From Enterococcaceae bacterium OF42-14pH9A (lineage in GTDB: Bacteria; Bacillota; Bacilli; Lactobacillales; Enterococcaceae), in contig JAQEYU010000001.1 in the NCBI GenBank assembly GCA_027692465.1, positions 1,063,338-1,127,337 of the forward strand: DNA of 64,000 nucleotides. The letters run 5' to 3'. Of the stretch, positions 54,446 through 62,137 are shown in pieces; position 1 is the first letter of the stretch; each line of letters opens with the position of its first letter. Both the position numbers and the translations under genes were made by a program. The notes under the pieces are model-generated. The model searched no databases. It saw nothing but the letters and a program-made list of their open reading frames with translations, and was not told where the DNA came from.

Positions 54446-56743
54446 ATGGATCTGAAAAAAATGATGCAGGCCCCCAAAGCCCGGGCCAATATGCTCGCTG
54501 CCGGCTTCGGTGTTGAGCGGGAAGGACAGCGGGTTCAGCTGAGTGACGGACAACTGGCAGAGACACCTCATCCCCAAACTGTCGGAAACCGCAGCTACCA
54601 TCCTTATATCCAGACAGACTTTGCTGAAACCCAGCTGGAGTTGATCACACCGGTTACGTATTCACCTGCCGAGCTTTTGAAATGGCTGGCAGCGATTCAT
54701 GATGTGACTTACCGATCGCTGCCGCAAACAGAAGCGCTGTGGCCGCTGAGTATGCCGCCGGCGCTGCCGGAAAATACCTGCGGGATCAAGCTGGCGCAGT
54801 TGGATCATTTCGAGGATGTTCTTTACCGGCGCTATCTGGCGCGCCAATACGGCCGCCGCAAGCAGATGGTCTCCGGCATCCATTTTAATTTTGAATTCGG
54901 CGAAGAACTGATTGAGGCGCTGTTTTTGCAGCAGCAGGAGTTTAGTGAGCGGCGCCGCTTCAAGACCGAGCTGTATATGAAAGTGACCCGCAACTATCTG
55001 CGCTATCGTTGGTTGATTACCTATTTGTACGGCGCATCCCCTGCCAGTGAAAAAAATTACTTTGTCGAACAGGCGGGACCGGAAGAGCCGGTCCGCAGCA
55101 TCCGCAACAGTGCTTACGGCTACCGCAATCACGAAGATGTCGTGGTTTCTTATGAAAGCCTGGAACGCTATCTGGCTGATATCGCCCGCATGGTAGAAAT
55201 CGGGCGGCTTTCCGAGGAGAAAGAATTCTATTCGCCATTGCGGCTGCGGGGAGGCAAGCGGGTACAGGATCTGGCTGAAACCGGGATTCGTTATATCGAG
55301 CTGCGGAACATCGATTTGCAGCCTTTTGACCGCTACGGCTTCACCGAAGAAGAAGCCCGCTTCCTGCAGGTTTTCCTGCTGCTGATGATGTGGCTGCCGG
55401 AAGAAGCCCCAGCGGATGAATGGGTAGCTGTCGGGGATCGCTTGAACGATGCAGTGGCCTTGGAGCGGCCGGATGAAACGCCCGCTTGTCTGGCAGAAGG
55501 GGAATGGCTGCTGGCACAATTGGAACAGATGATTGCAGCCCTGGAGTTGCCGCTGCCGGCTGATTTTCTCAGTAATCTGGCGGTTTGCCTGGCAGATCCC
55601 CAAACGACGCCGGCCGCCCAACTGTGGCTGGCGTCACAAGAGAATGGACGTTCTCAGCACAAGGTAGCTGCTGATTTGACTCGCCGCAACCAGCAAAAAG
55701 CCTGGGCCCGCCCCTACCAACTGGCGGGATTCACCGGGATGGAGCTGTCCACTCAGATTTTTATGTTCGATGCCATTCAAAAAGGGGTCTGCGTAAATGT
55801 GCTGGATGAGACAGATCAGTTTTTGCAGCTGCGCTTGGGTGAGCATGTCGAGTATGTAAAAAATGCCAATATGACTGCCAAAGATACCTATGTGGTCCCG
55901 TTGATGATGGCAAATAAAACAGTCACCAAAAAAGTCTTGGCACAAGCCGGCTATCGAGTGCCCGGAGGTGGGGAATACGCGGATCCGGCAGCAGCCCTTG
56001 CCGACTTTCCCCGCTATGCCGGCCAAGCGGTGGTCGTAAAGCCCAAGAGTACCAACTACGGTCTGGGGATCTCTGTTTTCAAAGAACCACCGGCAGCCGA
56101 AGATTACGAAACGGCGGTAGCGATTGCCTTTGCAGAAGATGACGCTATTCTGGTGGAGGAGTTCATGGCAGGGACCGAATACCGTTTCTTCGTGCTGGCA
56201 GGCGAGGTGCGGGCTATCATGCTGCGCGTGCCTGCCAATGTCGTCGGTGACGGAAAACAGACGATCACCCAGCTGGTCGCAGCCAAAAATGCCGATCCGC
56301 TGCGAGGGACGCATCATCGTTCGCCGTTGGAACTGATCCAACTGGGGGAGCTCGAAAAGCTGATGCTAAAGGAGCAGGGCTATACTCCGGATTCGATACC
56401 ACAGGAGGGAATCACCGTTTACCTGCGGGAAAACTCCAATATTTCTACCGGTGGCGATTCCATCGACATGACAGATCAGTTCAATGAGGATTACAAAAAG
56501 GTCGCAGTTGAGGCGGTCGCGGCGCTGGGGGCAGCTGTCAGCGGTATCGATCTGATCATTCCCGACAAGTCTCGTCCGGCGGCAGAACCGGGTGCTTACG
56601 GGATCATCGAAGCCAACTTCAATCCGGCGATGCACATGCACGTCTATCCTTACGCAGGACAAGGACGGCGCTTGACGATGGCTGTCTTGAATTTTTTGTA
56701 TCCGGAGCTGGCTGAGCTGAACGATCAACCGACAGAAGAATAA
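54446..56743 (+). CDS. gshF: Bifunctional glutamate-cysteine ligase/glutathione synthetase GshF (GshAB)
   Basis: Makes glutathione from Glu, Cys and Gly in one fused enzyme. 765 residues: N-terminal gamma-glutamylcysteine ligase part (about 1-470) with FGVEREGQRVQLSDGQLAET, HPYIQTDFAETQLELITPV and RYIELRNIDLQPFDRYG, and a C-terminal ATP-grasp part (about 490-755) with VVVKPKSTNYGLGISVFKEP, LVEEFMAGTEYRFFVLAGEV and IIEANFNPAMHMHVYP. This fusion is typical of enterococci, streptococci and listeriae. ATG 54446 behind AGAGGAAG; a longer frame starts before the -10 transcript start region's ribosome binding site and is unlikely. Single-gene transcript. Confidence 0.95.
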   Translation: MDLKKMMQAPKARANMLAAGFGVEREGQRVQLSDGQLAETPHPQTVGNRSYHPYIQTDFAETQLELITPVTYSPAELLKWLAAIHDVTYRSLPQTEALWPLSMPPALPENTCGIKLAQLDHFEDVLYRRYLARQYGRRKQMVSGIHFNFEFGEELIEALFLQQQEFSERRRFKTELYMKVTRNYLRYRWLITYLYGASPASEKNYFVEQAGPEEPVRSIRNSAYGYRNHEDVVVSYESLERYLADIARMVEIGRLSEEKEFYSPLRLRGGKRVQDLAETGIRYIELRNIDLQPFDRYGFTEEEARFLQVFLLLMMWLPEEAPADEWVAVGDRLNDAVALERPDETPACLAEGEWLLAQLEQMIAALELPLPADFLSNLAVCLADPQTTPAAQLWLASQENGRSQHKVAADLTRRNQQKAWARPYQLAGFTGMELSTQIFMFDAIQKGVCVNVLDETDQFLQLRLGEHVEYVKNANMTAKDTYVVPLMMANKTVTKKVLAQAGYRVPGGGEYADPAAALADFPRYAGQAVVVKPKSTNYGLGISVFKEPPAAEDYETAVAIAFAEDDAILVEEFMAGTEYRFFVLAGEVRAIMLRVPANVVGDGKQTITQLVAAKNADPLRGTHHRSPLELIQLGELEKLMLKEQGYTPDSIPQEGITVYLRENSNISTGGDSIDMTDQFNEDYKKVAVEAVAALGAAVSGIDLIIPDKSRPAAEPGAYGIIEANFNPAMHMHVYPYAGQGRRLTMAVLNFLYPELAELNDQPTEE

Positions 56744-56787
56744 AAAAATCTGCTGCGACCGTTTTGAAGTCGCAGCAGATTTTTTTG
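56744..56787. terminator. Bidirectional terminator between gshF and the LCP gene
   Basis: Perfect stem AAAAAATCTGCTGCGAC/GTCGCAGCAGATTTTTT with a 9-nt loop; A- and T-runs on the two sides serve both convergent genes. Confidence 0.93.
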
Positions 56788-56840
56788 CAGCTGGAGATGT
56801 CTGTTGCAAACAGCGCAGACCTTCCTGCCGCCGTTCAGAT

Positions 56841-57992
56841 TTATTCTGAATCGAAATTTTCGGAGGACTGGAAGTCGTCACTGGTGTTGTTTGTAGTGCT
56901 GTCGTCTGATTCGGAGTCGCTGGAAGCAGAGGATTCCGGTCGCTCGGCAGGATAGCCTTCAAAATTCGGGGCAAATTGGATGTTGACAGTGCGTTCCGGC
57001 TCATCCCAACCGGCATCAGGAGCCAAGTTGCTGTCATCGTACAGCCGCTGATCGGGATCGCTGATCAGCGACAGGCTTTCCTCCGGTGCCAGGTTTAATT
57101 GCTCCCGCAGCCGGTTTTGTGCTTCCAAGGTCCCGTAATACGGTGGAATCTGATAGTAGCCGCCGTTCAGCATATAGCCTTGGCCGCCAATCTGGATGGA
57201 TTCGATATCAGTGAGTGCCGCCTGATAATTGGTGGCCATGTCCAGCATCTGGTTCCAGGTCAGATCGGTGGTGACATTGTCTCCCAACGCATCCAAAACT
57301 TTGGTGTAGTATTTTACGGTATTGACGCTGGCCAGTTTTTCAACGACTTTGGTCAGCACTTCCCGCTGCCGAGCCTGACGCCCCATATCGCCGGTGCCGT
57401 CGTCTTTACGCATCCGAGCATAGGCCAGACCTTTTTCACCGTCCAGAGTAATCTTGCCGGCAGGTACGTGGATGCCGTCCAAAGTGAAGTCGATCTTGTT
57501 GTCCACTTCGATTCCGCCCACTGCATCGATCAGATCTTCCAGCCCTTGCAAGTTGATGGTGGCGTAGTGGTTAATCGGGACATTCAGGAAATTCTCCAGC
57601 GTATCAATGGTCATTTCCACGCCGCCATAGGCATATGCCGAATTCAGCTTGTCGTGCCGGTCTTTACCAACGATTTTGATCAGAAAATCCCGGTCGACAC
57701 TGGTGATGGTTGTGGTTTTCTTCTGGGGATTGATGGTCACCACCATCGTCGTATCCGAACGCCCCTGATCCGTCCGTCCCAGCCCGCCGGAGTCGATTCC
57801 CAAAAGCAGGATTGAAAAAGGTTCGGCAGCAGCTGTATCGATTGCCTTGCCGTTGTGGTCCAGGGGTTTATACATTCTGTCAGCAGCATTGCGGGCTTGA
57901 TTGGCCGCATACATGCCGAAGCCGCTGATGACCGCAATCACCAGAGTCACGACCCCGACGATGATCAGAACGGTTTTTTGTACTTTACTCAT
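56841..57992 (-). CDS. LytR-CpsA-Psr (LCP) family cell-wall polymer ligase
   Basis: Extracytoplasmic enzyme that attaches teichoic acid or polysaccharide to peptidoglycan. 383 residues: N-terminal membrane anchor (about 7-28, VLIIVGVVTLVIAVISGFGM), LCP domain about 58-230 with LLLGIDSGG, RSDTTMVVTINPQKKTTTIT, LNSAYAYGGVEMTIDTLENF and LAYARMRKDDGTGDMGRQAR. The usual SxPRD motif reads SVDRD, with Asp in place of Pro. The C-terminal about 50 residues are a Ser/Asp/Glu-rich tail. Start ATG at 57992; own transcript on the minus strand, ended by the shared terminator with gshF. Confidence 0.92.
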   Translation of the reverse strand: MSKVQKTVLIIVGVVTLVIAVISGFGMYAANQARNAADRMYKPLDHNGKAIDTAAAEPFSILLLGIDSGGLGRTDQGRSDTTMVVTINPQKKTTTITSVDRDFLIKIVGKDRHDKLNSAYAYGGVEMTIDTLENFLNVPINHYATINLQGLEDLIDAVGGIEVDNKIDFTLDGIHVPAGKITLDGEKGLAYARMRKDDGTGDMGRQARQREVLTKVVEKLASVNTVKYYTKVLDALGDNVTTDLTWNQMLDMATNYQAALTDIESIQIGGQGYMLNGGYYQIPPYYGTLEAQNRLREQLNLAPEESLSLISDPDQRLYDDSNLAPDAGWDEPERTVNIQFAPNFEGYPAERPESSASSDSESDDSTTNNTSDDFQSSENFDSE

Positions 57993-58127
57993 AGGTCACC
58001 TCGTAAAAAGATTTCTTTCTGAAGTTTACTCTTTAAACCTCAAAACGCTAACCAACTTTTTGATTTATCTGTAAATTTAGGGAAAAATTAAAAAAATCCG
58101 GAGTTGACAGCCGTTTTTTTCGCTGAT
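57993..58127. other. Upstream region of the LCP gene
   Basis: A/T-rich stretch that must hold the LCP promoter on the minus strand; no pair of boxes with correct spacing could be chosen. TTGACA on the plus strand near 58104 has no matching -10. Confidence 0.35.
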
Positions 58128-58186
58128 GCAGACAAAAAGAGAGTGCTCCGCCGTTCTCGAAAAAAGAAAAGGGCGGGAGCACCGTC
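58128..58186 (-). terminator. Terminator after the unknown minus-strand gene
   Basis: On the minus strand GTGCTCCCGCC pairs with GGCGGAGCAC across an A/T-rich loop and leads into TCTCTTTTTG. Confidence 0.7.
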
Positions 58187-58191
58187 GGCAA

Positions 58192-58605
58192 TCAATATTC
58201 GAATTCTTTGATCTCGATTGTTTGTTTTGTTTCGCAGACCTGCAGCCCTGTCGTTTTTTCCCACCAAGCTTTCATATCTTTTTCGTAGGTGGTTGGAAAA
58301 GAGTCGACGATATCCAAAAGCGGGGTATCGTTGATCTTGGCGTAAGGAAAGTTCAATGTCAGATTGTATTTCAGCTCTGTCAGCAGGCTGTAGTATTGGA
58401 ACATCTGATAATTCATCTCTTCCGGGTCTTCAGCGGACAGGACTTTCGGTGCCCGGTCCAGCATAAAGCCGAAGCTGCGCATCATGAACATGATTCCATC
58501 CAGATGTTCAGCTTGGATATAAGAGGCATCTTTCAAGATGTCGATGTGAGTATCCAATGCCAGCAGCAGTTCATCTTTTAACGTTTGATAATCCGGTGTA
58601 GCCAT
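58192..58605 (-). CDS. Conserved-looking protein of unknown function
   Basis: 137 residues, acidic, no signal peptide or membrane span, probably all-helical and cytoplasmic. No family recognised. Features: MATPDYQTLKDELLLALDTH at the start, a Met-rich helix LDGIMFMMRSFGFMLD (about 36-51), and WWEKTTGLQVCETKQ near the end. Start ATG 58605 lies 9 nt after AAGGGGG; the longer frame to 58671 has no ribosome binding site. It is flanked by a terminator on one side and repeat sequence on the other, so it is its own transcript. Coding status rests on the good ribosome binding site, terminator and protein-like composition. Confidence 0.75.
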   Translation of the reverse strand: MATPDYQTLKDELLLALDTHIDILKDASYIQAEHLDGIMFMMRSFGFMLDRAPKVLSAEDPEEMNYQMFQYYSLLTELKYNLTLNFPYAKINDTPLLDIVDSFPTTYEKDMKAWWEKTTGLQVCETKQTIEIKEFEY

Positions 58606-58991
58606 AAGTATTTTCCCCCTTGTCGGCAGTCTGACAGGGCTGGCGGCAAAATGCAGTACCGTATCCCGCAAAAAGCGGACCCTTTCAAGCTGTCGAAAAT
58701 TAGTTTTCTGTTTTGATAAAGCCGTTCGTAGTAAAACTTTCCGTGAGCCTTAGGGTGTGACTGAAAACATCGCCGCAGCCCAACCTTAATTGAACAAAGC
58801 AGCGCAGCCTCCTTAAACTTCCCCCTAGTGTTCTATCCGGACAGAAATCAGAGCAATTTATCCGAAGACTTCAGAGCCAGCTGGCATGCCAACCATCGTG
58901 GTGCACGGTCGGCTCCAACTGCTGTCTCTTCCGTCTTCTGAAACTTGTCGATAAACTGATTTATTACCTTGAAAACAGTCCTGATAGCGGG
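58606..58991. repeat. Intergenic repeats: solo MITE-like end and R2 copy
   Basis: 58750-58768 reads TTAGGGTGTGACTGAAAAC, one end of the MITE-like family, with no matching right end. 58827-58920 (read on the minus strand) is repeat R2, identical at 75 of 84 positions to 33771-33854, and 58921-58939 matches 33636-33654 exactly (19 bp). The 58192 gene promoter should lie in 58606-58700 but has no clear boxes. Confidence 0.7.
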
Positions 58992-59447
58992 TCAGTCCTT
59001 CGAGTGGAACAAGCGGTCAAAAAAGCCGGTTTTTTTGGCCGGTTTGTCAGCTGTCTCAGCGGTTTCTTCCGGATATTTCTGATCGATATCAATCACCGGT
59101 TCGTTGACCGCTTCTTTTGAGACGACCAAAAGCCCGAGACTGTCCGGGTCAGTGCCGACAAAGTCGTTGACGATGGTGAATTTGCGGTCGGCTTTGGTAA
59201 TCAGCTGGATGTACTCCCCTTGCAGGGAATCCGAAAGCCTGCCGTTCATCAATACTTGAGCATCGGGGTCTTTGGCCAATTCCGTAAGCAGGTTGTCTTT
59301 GTTGTCTTTTTCTTTCATTTGCGCCAAGGTCATGCTCAAATAGCAGCGTTCCCGAAAGGTCCCCATATATTTGTGCTGTTCGTCGGGATTTACCAGCGGA
59401 CTGCCGTACATCCCTTTGTCCAAATGTTTCTGCAACTCATCTGCCAA
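58992..59447 (-). CDS. YueI family protein (DUF1694)
   Basis: 151 residues with the YueI pattern: YGSPLVNPDEQHKYMGTFRE near the start (residues about 14-33), YLSMTLAQMKEK, and LLVVSKEAVNEP. The function of the family is unknown. It ends in a low-complexity linker (EETAETADKPAKK) and an amphipathic basic end TGFFDRLFHSKD. The start is TTG at 59447, 8 nt after AGGAG. Minus-strand -10 TATAAT lies near 59510-59515. Confidence 0.85.
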   Translation of the reverse strand: MADELQKHLDKGMYGSPLVNPDEQHKYMGTFRERCYLSMTLAQMKEKDNKDNLLTELAKDPDAQVLMNGRLSDSLQGEYIQLITKADRKFTIVNDFVGTDPDSLGLLVVSKEAVNEPVIDIDQKYPEETAETADKPAKKTGFFDRLFHSKD

Positions 59448-59587
59448 TCACACCACTCCTCAATCCTTCGGCGGCTTGGTGGTAGCCGCTGAATCGCTTT
59501 CTCTTCTTGATTATATCACGACCGCGGAAAAAGCAAAGTGGCAGCGCTGTATTGGCTCGGTTTTACCGGTACTATACAGAAAAAAAC

Positions 59588-59635
59588 TAGGGCGTGTCTG
59601 AAAAATCTGTCACTGGAGTTTTCAGACACGCCCTA
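59588..59635. repeat. Minimal palindromic MITE-like element, copy D (48 bp)
   Basis: Perfect 17-bp inverted repeat: TAGGGCGTGTCTGAAAA and its complement TTTTCAGACACGCCCTA around the 14-nt centre ATCTGTCACTGGAG; TA at both ends. The centre ACTGGAG is the same as the inner flank of copy A's right end. It lies between yueI-like and the second acetyltransferase gene and could also act as a terminator-like hairpin. Confidence 0.85.
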
Positions 59636-59751
59636 ATAAGCCGCTGTTTTTTATTTCCGCTGCGGTTGCGTTATAATCAGTTATATGAAAAGCAGAGACG
59701 GCCGGCAAAGAACAGTCTTGCAGATGTCGACTGCCTAAAAGGAGGAACAGG

Positions 59752-60321
59752 ATGGATTCAAAAGTACAGCTCCAACTGAAATTTGCAGAAAATACCCGCT
59801 TGGAAACCGAACGCTTGATTTTGCGGCCGCTGACATTGGCCGATGCTGCGGATATGTTCGAATATGCAGGGGATGAAGAGACCACAGAATACGTCTTCCC
59901 ACAGCACCAGTCTTTGACGGAGACGCAGGAAACCATCGCTGCCGTCTTTATGGCGGAGCCCTTAGGAAAGTATGCGCTGGAAGAAAAAGCCGGCGGAAAG
60001 ATGATCGGGACCATCGATCTTCGAGTGAATCCGACCGCTATGCGAGGGGAGATCGGTTATGCCTTGAATAAAAGCCGCTGGGGCCAAGGGTTGATGCCGG
60101 AAGCCGCTATGGCGATTTTGGCATTGGGTTTTGATGAGCTGAAGCTGGTGCACATCCAGGCTTTTCACAATCTGGCAAATGAAAAATCCGGCCGCGTCAT
60201 GCAGAAGATCGGCATGAAAAAAGTAGCTGAACTGCCGCTGTCTCGGCTCTGGAAAGGCAAGCCGGTAGGAGAGGCCATGTACGGGATCACCAGCACAGAC
60301 TGGCACAAACGGGTGATGTGA
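59752..60321 (+). CDS. GNAT family N-acetyltransferase (RimJ/RimL type)
   Basis: 189 residues of the Acetyltransf_3 group that modifies protein N termini or small molecules. Marks: LETERLILRPLTLADAADMF (18-37), GEIGYALNKSRWGQGLMPEA (acetyl-CoA loop NKSRWGQGLMPEA), ALGFDELKLVHIQAFHNLAN and EKSGRVMQKIGMKKVAELPL. AAAGGAGG precedes the ATG by 5 nt; -10 TATAAT at 59672-59677. Substrate unknown. Confidence 0.88.
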   Translation: MDSKVQLQLKFAENTRLETERLILRPLTLADAADMFEYAGDEETTEYVFPQHQSLTETQETIAAVFMAEPLGKYALEEKAGGKMIGTIDLRVNPTAMRGEIGYALNKSRWGQGLMPEAAMAILALGFDELKLVHIQAFHNLANEKSGRVMQKIGMKKVAELPLSRLWKGKPVGEAMYGITSTDWHKRVM

Positions 60322-60394
60322 AGACAGCTGCAGTGAACGTATGAAAGACTGAATCTGCCGGGAGAAAGGCTTGCAAAAGAAAGAAGGTATCATT

Positions 60395-60793
60395 ATGGAA
60401 TTGACTATCGATCCCAAAGTCGTTGCATTGATCAAAAAGAAACGCATGCCGGGAGATCGGATGTATCTGGATTTTGAAGACGGCGACGGTCCATTTGCCA
60501 ATACCGGTCTTTCCTGCCGGCTGGACCTGAGCTTTCGTTTTATTATAACACCGGAAAACTATCCGGCGACCGGACTGGCGGTCTATAATGACAGCGTGGA
60601 AACAGCAGTAGGACCGGTCAGACTCAAGCAGAGTTCTGAAGTTTATCTGGATGCAAAAACGCGACTGGTGCTGGGGGCAACCGGCGCACTGCAGCTCAAA
60701 GGTGCCTCGGGGATTCTGGCTGACAATATCCCAATCCTGCGTATCGAGCAGCAGACAGCAGGTGAAAGAAAGCTGTCAGGTGGTCCCTGTTGA
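60395..60793 (+). CDS. Iron-sulfur cluster biosynthesis (HesB/IscA-like) family protein
   Basis: 132 residues resembling the Lactobacillales branch of the Fe-S_biosyn fold: MELTIDPKVVALIKKKRMPG, YLDFEDGDGPFANTGLSC and an RFIITPENYPATGLAVYNDS stretch. The three conserved cysteines of true IscA/SufA are missing; only C41 and a C-terminal cysteine remain, so cluster transfer by the usual route is doubtful. ATG 60395 behind GAAGGT. Its stop overlaps the next gene's TTG start by 4 nt, so the two are coupled. Confidence 0.78.
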   Translation: MELTIDPKVVALIKKKRMPGDRMYLDFEDGDGPFANTGLSCRLDLSFRFIITPENYPATGLAVYNDSVETAVGPVRLKQSSEVYLDAKTRLVLGATGALQLKGASGILADNIPILRIEQQTAGERKLSGGPC

Positions 60794-61716
60794 AGCGTCT
60801 GGCGGTGATTAGTGATCTGCACGTGGATATCAATCGATTTTCCGATGATGAGCTGGAGCTGTTGGCCGAAATCTTAAAGCAGGGGGAAGTCGATCACCTG
60901 CATTTGGACGGCGATATCGCTAATAAAACCCCGCGTGCATTGGCAGTTGTAGATTTTTTTCAGACCAGAGGGATCCGTACCACCTTCAACTGGGGCAATC
61001 ATGAGATGGCAGATCTGACTGAAGACAGCATCGAAGCCTATCCCAGCCCGGCATTTTTGAATCTGCAGACTTGGGAGCTGACTGCTGATACGGTGCTTCT
61101 GGGCTACAACGGCTGGTACGATTATCTGTTTGCGGCTGATTACGATCCGCCAAAGATCCGGCAGTTAAAGGAGCTTTACTGGTATGACCGGGTGATCCCA
61201 AGAGAAGGCAGCGATCCCGAGGTGGAGGCGCGCTTGCGGGGCCGACTGAAGCTGGTTTTGGACCGTTTGCAGGCAACCGGTAAGAAGGTGATTCTGGCTA
61301 CGCATTTCGTACCGAAGCGGGAGTTCATCGTCTATCAGGAAAAGCGGGAGTTTCTCCGCTGGAACGATCTCAACGCATTTTTGGGATCGGCGGGTCTGGG
61401 AGAGCTGCTGGACCGTTATGATAACGTGACCAACTGTATTTTCGGACATACTCACCGGCGTTTTGCTGATCAACTGCTGCAAGGGACCCGATACAGCTGC
61501 CGTCCACTGGGGTATTTTTTCGAGTGGGAACTCACCAAGGTATTCGTCTTTGAAAACGAGCTAGTGAGCGAATACCGTCCGGCCAAGTTGCGGAGCGTAT
61601 TGAAAAAACATCAGGAAGCCTTCGATGCCTACCGTAAAGAACATTTGGCAGAAGAATTCCGCAAGGGGATGACGTTGATTGACATCCCGGAAAAAACTGA
61701 AGAAACAGCCGACTGA
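60790..61716 (+). CDS. Calcineurin-like metallophosphoesterase
   Basis: 308 residues with the five metallophosphoesterase blocks: D9-x-H11 in SDLHVD, GD (41-42) in LDGDIANK, GNHE (69-72), ATHFVPKRE, and GHTHRR. Two-metal hydrolase acting on a phosphoester; the substrate cannot be read. Starts with TTG inside the end of the Fe-S family gene. Ends at a terminator that overlaps the stop codon. Confidence 0.92.
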   Translation: MKRLAVISDLHVDINRFSDDELELLAEILKQGEVDHLHLDGDIANKTPRALAVVDFFQTRGIRTTFNWGNHEMADLTEDSIEAYPSPAFLNLQTWELTADTVLLGYNGWYDYLFAADYDPPKIRQLKELYWYDRVIPREGSDPEVEARLRGRLKLVLDRLQATGKKVILATHFVPKREFIVYQEKREFLRWNDLNAFLGSAGLGELLDRYDNVTNCIFGHTHRRFADQLLQGTRYSCRPLGYFFEWELTKVFVFENELVSEYRPAKLRSVLKKHQEAFDAYRKEHLAEEFRKGMTLIDIPEKTEETAD

Positions 61717-61765
61717 CTCACCGTACCCAAACGGTCTGGTCAGGCGGCTGTTTTCGGCTTATAAT
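61703..61765 (+). promoter_or_regulatory. Overlapping terminator and promoter between phosphoesterase and DUF2829 genes
   Basis: Terminator: AAACAGCCG (61703-61711) pairs with CGGCTGTTT (61745-61753), with TGAC/GTCA inside. Promoter for the next operon: TGGTCA (61737-61742), 17-nt spacer that runs through the terminator right arm, TATAAT (61760-61765). Leader of about 145 nt before 61916. Confidence 0.65.
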
Positions 61766-61915
61766 AAAGAGACTTTGACGACCGCCATACGCAACAGCGG
61801 GATTGTCGCTGCTGCGACCGAGAATCACCGGAAAGCTCAGGGGAATTTGCGGGCATTCAGGTGTTTTGAGGCGGTACTTGAAAAACTGTTATCACCTACC
61901 AAAGGAGTGTAAAAA

Positions 61916-62137
61916 ATGACATTTGAAGAGATCCTGCCGCAACTGAAAGCCGGCAAAAAAATCATTCGTAAAGGCTGGAGCGGCTTTGAACTGTATGTCA
62001 CATTGGTTTCCGGGGAAGTCTATGACGGCGCACCGGTGACTCCCTATCTGCTCATCAAAACCAGCGATGAAGGCTTTTCCAGCTTTGCACCGACTGTTTG
62101 CGATATTCTGGCAGATGATTGGGAGATCGTGGCATGA
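61916..62137 (+). CDS. DUF2829 protein, Tad2 (Thoeris anti-defence 2)-like
   Basis: 73 residues covering one complete DUF2829 domain: MTFEEILPQLKAGKKIIRKG at the start with the RKGW element (18-21), FAPT (57-60) and the diagnostic C-terminal DILADDWEIV (63-72). In phages, Tad2 proteins of this family form tetramers that bind and sequester immune cyclic nucleotides (Thoeris gcADPR, and others). Here it is the first gene of a chromosomal operon, with AAAGGAGTG before the ATG, and its TGA overlaps the dehydrogenase ATG (ATGA). No phage gene is near. The family call is firm from the motifs; sequestering activity is inference. Confidence 0.82.
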   Translation: MTFEEILPQLKAGKKIIRKGWSGFELYVTLVSGEVYDGAPVTPYLLIKTSDEGFSSFAPTVCDILADDWEIVA

